Positions 63,612-64,000 of a stretch of DNA of 64,000 nt are shown one piece after another. Made by a program: the position numbers and the translations under genes. The notes under the pieces were generated by a model, which saw nothing but the letters and a program-made list of their open reading frames with translations, was not told where the DNA came from and did not search any database. The DNA is from Dermatophagoides farinae. Its lineage: Eukaryota > Arthropoda > Arachnida > Sarcoptiformes > Pyroglyphidae. The number at the start of each line of letters is the position of its first letter. The first letter of the stretch is position 1. Where the stretch lies: positions 656,001 to 720,000 of the forward strand of contig NC_134684.1 in NCBI RefSeq assembly GCF_024713945.1, written 5' to 3'.

Positions 63612-64000
63612 TTTATCATCGATTGTAGCAACATTAATCGACGGTTTTTTCGTACTTGAAAAACTCCCACCACCACCACCATTACCACCATTACCATCAT
63701 TAGCAATAAAAGCAGCAGCAGCAGCGGTAACAATATCTGAAGCTTTTAAAACGTTTATATCGATGAAAGCATTTTGAATTAGTCGTTGTCGTCGTTAATA
63801 AAGATGAACGATGAGCAAAAATAGAAATAGAAAGCAAACAAGATAGATCAACAACAACAACAAAAATTTGACAATGTGTGTGTTTGTCATGATAAACGAA
63901 AACCAACAAAAAAAAGGTGAAAAAAAAACGAAAATCAAAACGAAACATTAACATGTAAAACAAATAAAAACAAAATCATTACAAACTGAAATGTCAAATC
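63612..64000 (-). other. Upstream of the visible sprint exon; possible further coding
   Basis: The frame of the exon beginning at 63611 stays open upstream to a stop near 63797, encoding Ala5, Gly-rich and LKASDIVTAAAAA-type sequence. No in-frame ATG occurs there. This could be coding sequence entered through an acceptor I cannot fix, or 5' UTR. The remainder (63790-64000) is A-rich with CAA repeats and shows no gene. Confidence 0.35.

Overview
This is a eukaryotic nuclear window. It is AT-rich and crowded with A/T runs, CA/GT, ATC and CAA/GTT microsatellites. Its genes have very short GT-AG introns (mostly 54-86 bp) plus a few long ones. The gene content (RIN/sprint VPS9 exchange factor, TFIIS, SLC3A-type GH13 protein, GH31 protein, an arthropod-type C2H2 zinc-finger protein with poly-Q/N/D/S tracts) and this architecture suggest an arthropod, most plausibly an acariform (astigmatid, dust-mite-like) mite. 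The mite assignment is inference.

Layout. 1-85 (-): first codons of a membrane protein running off the left edge, divergent from 566-2079 (+), a 480-aa protein I do not recognise. 2587-6576 (-): 1268-aa C2H2 zinc-finger protein in four exons, convergent with the previous gene. 7607-10881 (+): 1011-aa type II membrane GH31 protein in five exons, apparently catalytically dead. 10882-18827: microsatellite-rich spacer. 18828-35978 (-): 1295-aa SLC3A (4F2hc/rBAT)-like type II membrane protein with a degenerate GH13 ectodomain; its last exon lies 12.5 kb from the rest, beyond an intron that holds a 1.33-kb foldback element. 35979-51945: long non-coding stretch with a piggyBac-type MITE (50451-51308, TTAA target duplication). 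51946-53224 (-): TFIIS in four exons. 54004-63611 (-): sprint/RIN orthologue (SH2, proline-rich, VPS9, Ras-association) with a 4.48-kb first visible intron containing a miRNA-like hairpin.

How the genes relate. They look like an ordinary mix rather than an operon or cluster. The notable coincidence is two structurally unrelated glycosidase-fold type II membrane proteins (GH31 and GH13), convergent neighbours, both lacking catalytic residues. The SLC3A-like protein would be expected to act as a transporter heavy chain. TFIIS (transcript-cleavage factor) and sprint (Rab5 exchange factor downstream of receptor tyrosine kinases) are conserved housekeeping and signalling genes with key residues intact.

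The best candidates for something undescribed are: the intronic foldback whose arms are about 470 bp each and nearly identical, a possible long-hairpin RNA/siRNA source; the 80-nt hairpin in the sprint intron; the pseudo-GH31 membrane protein; and the piggyBac-like MITE. Exon borders were derived by hand from splice sites, reading frame and family similarity.
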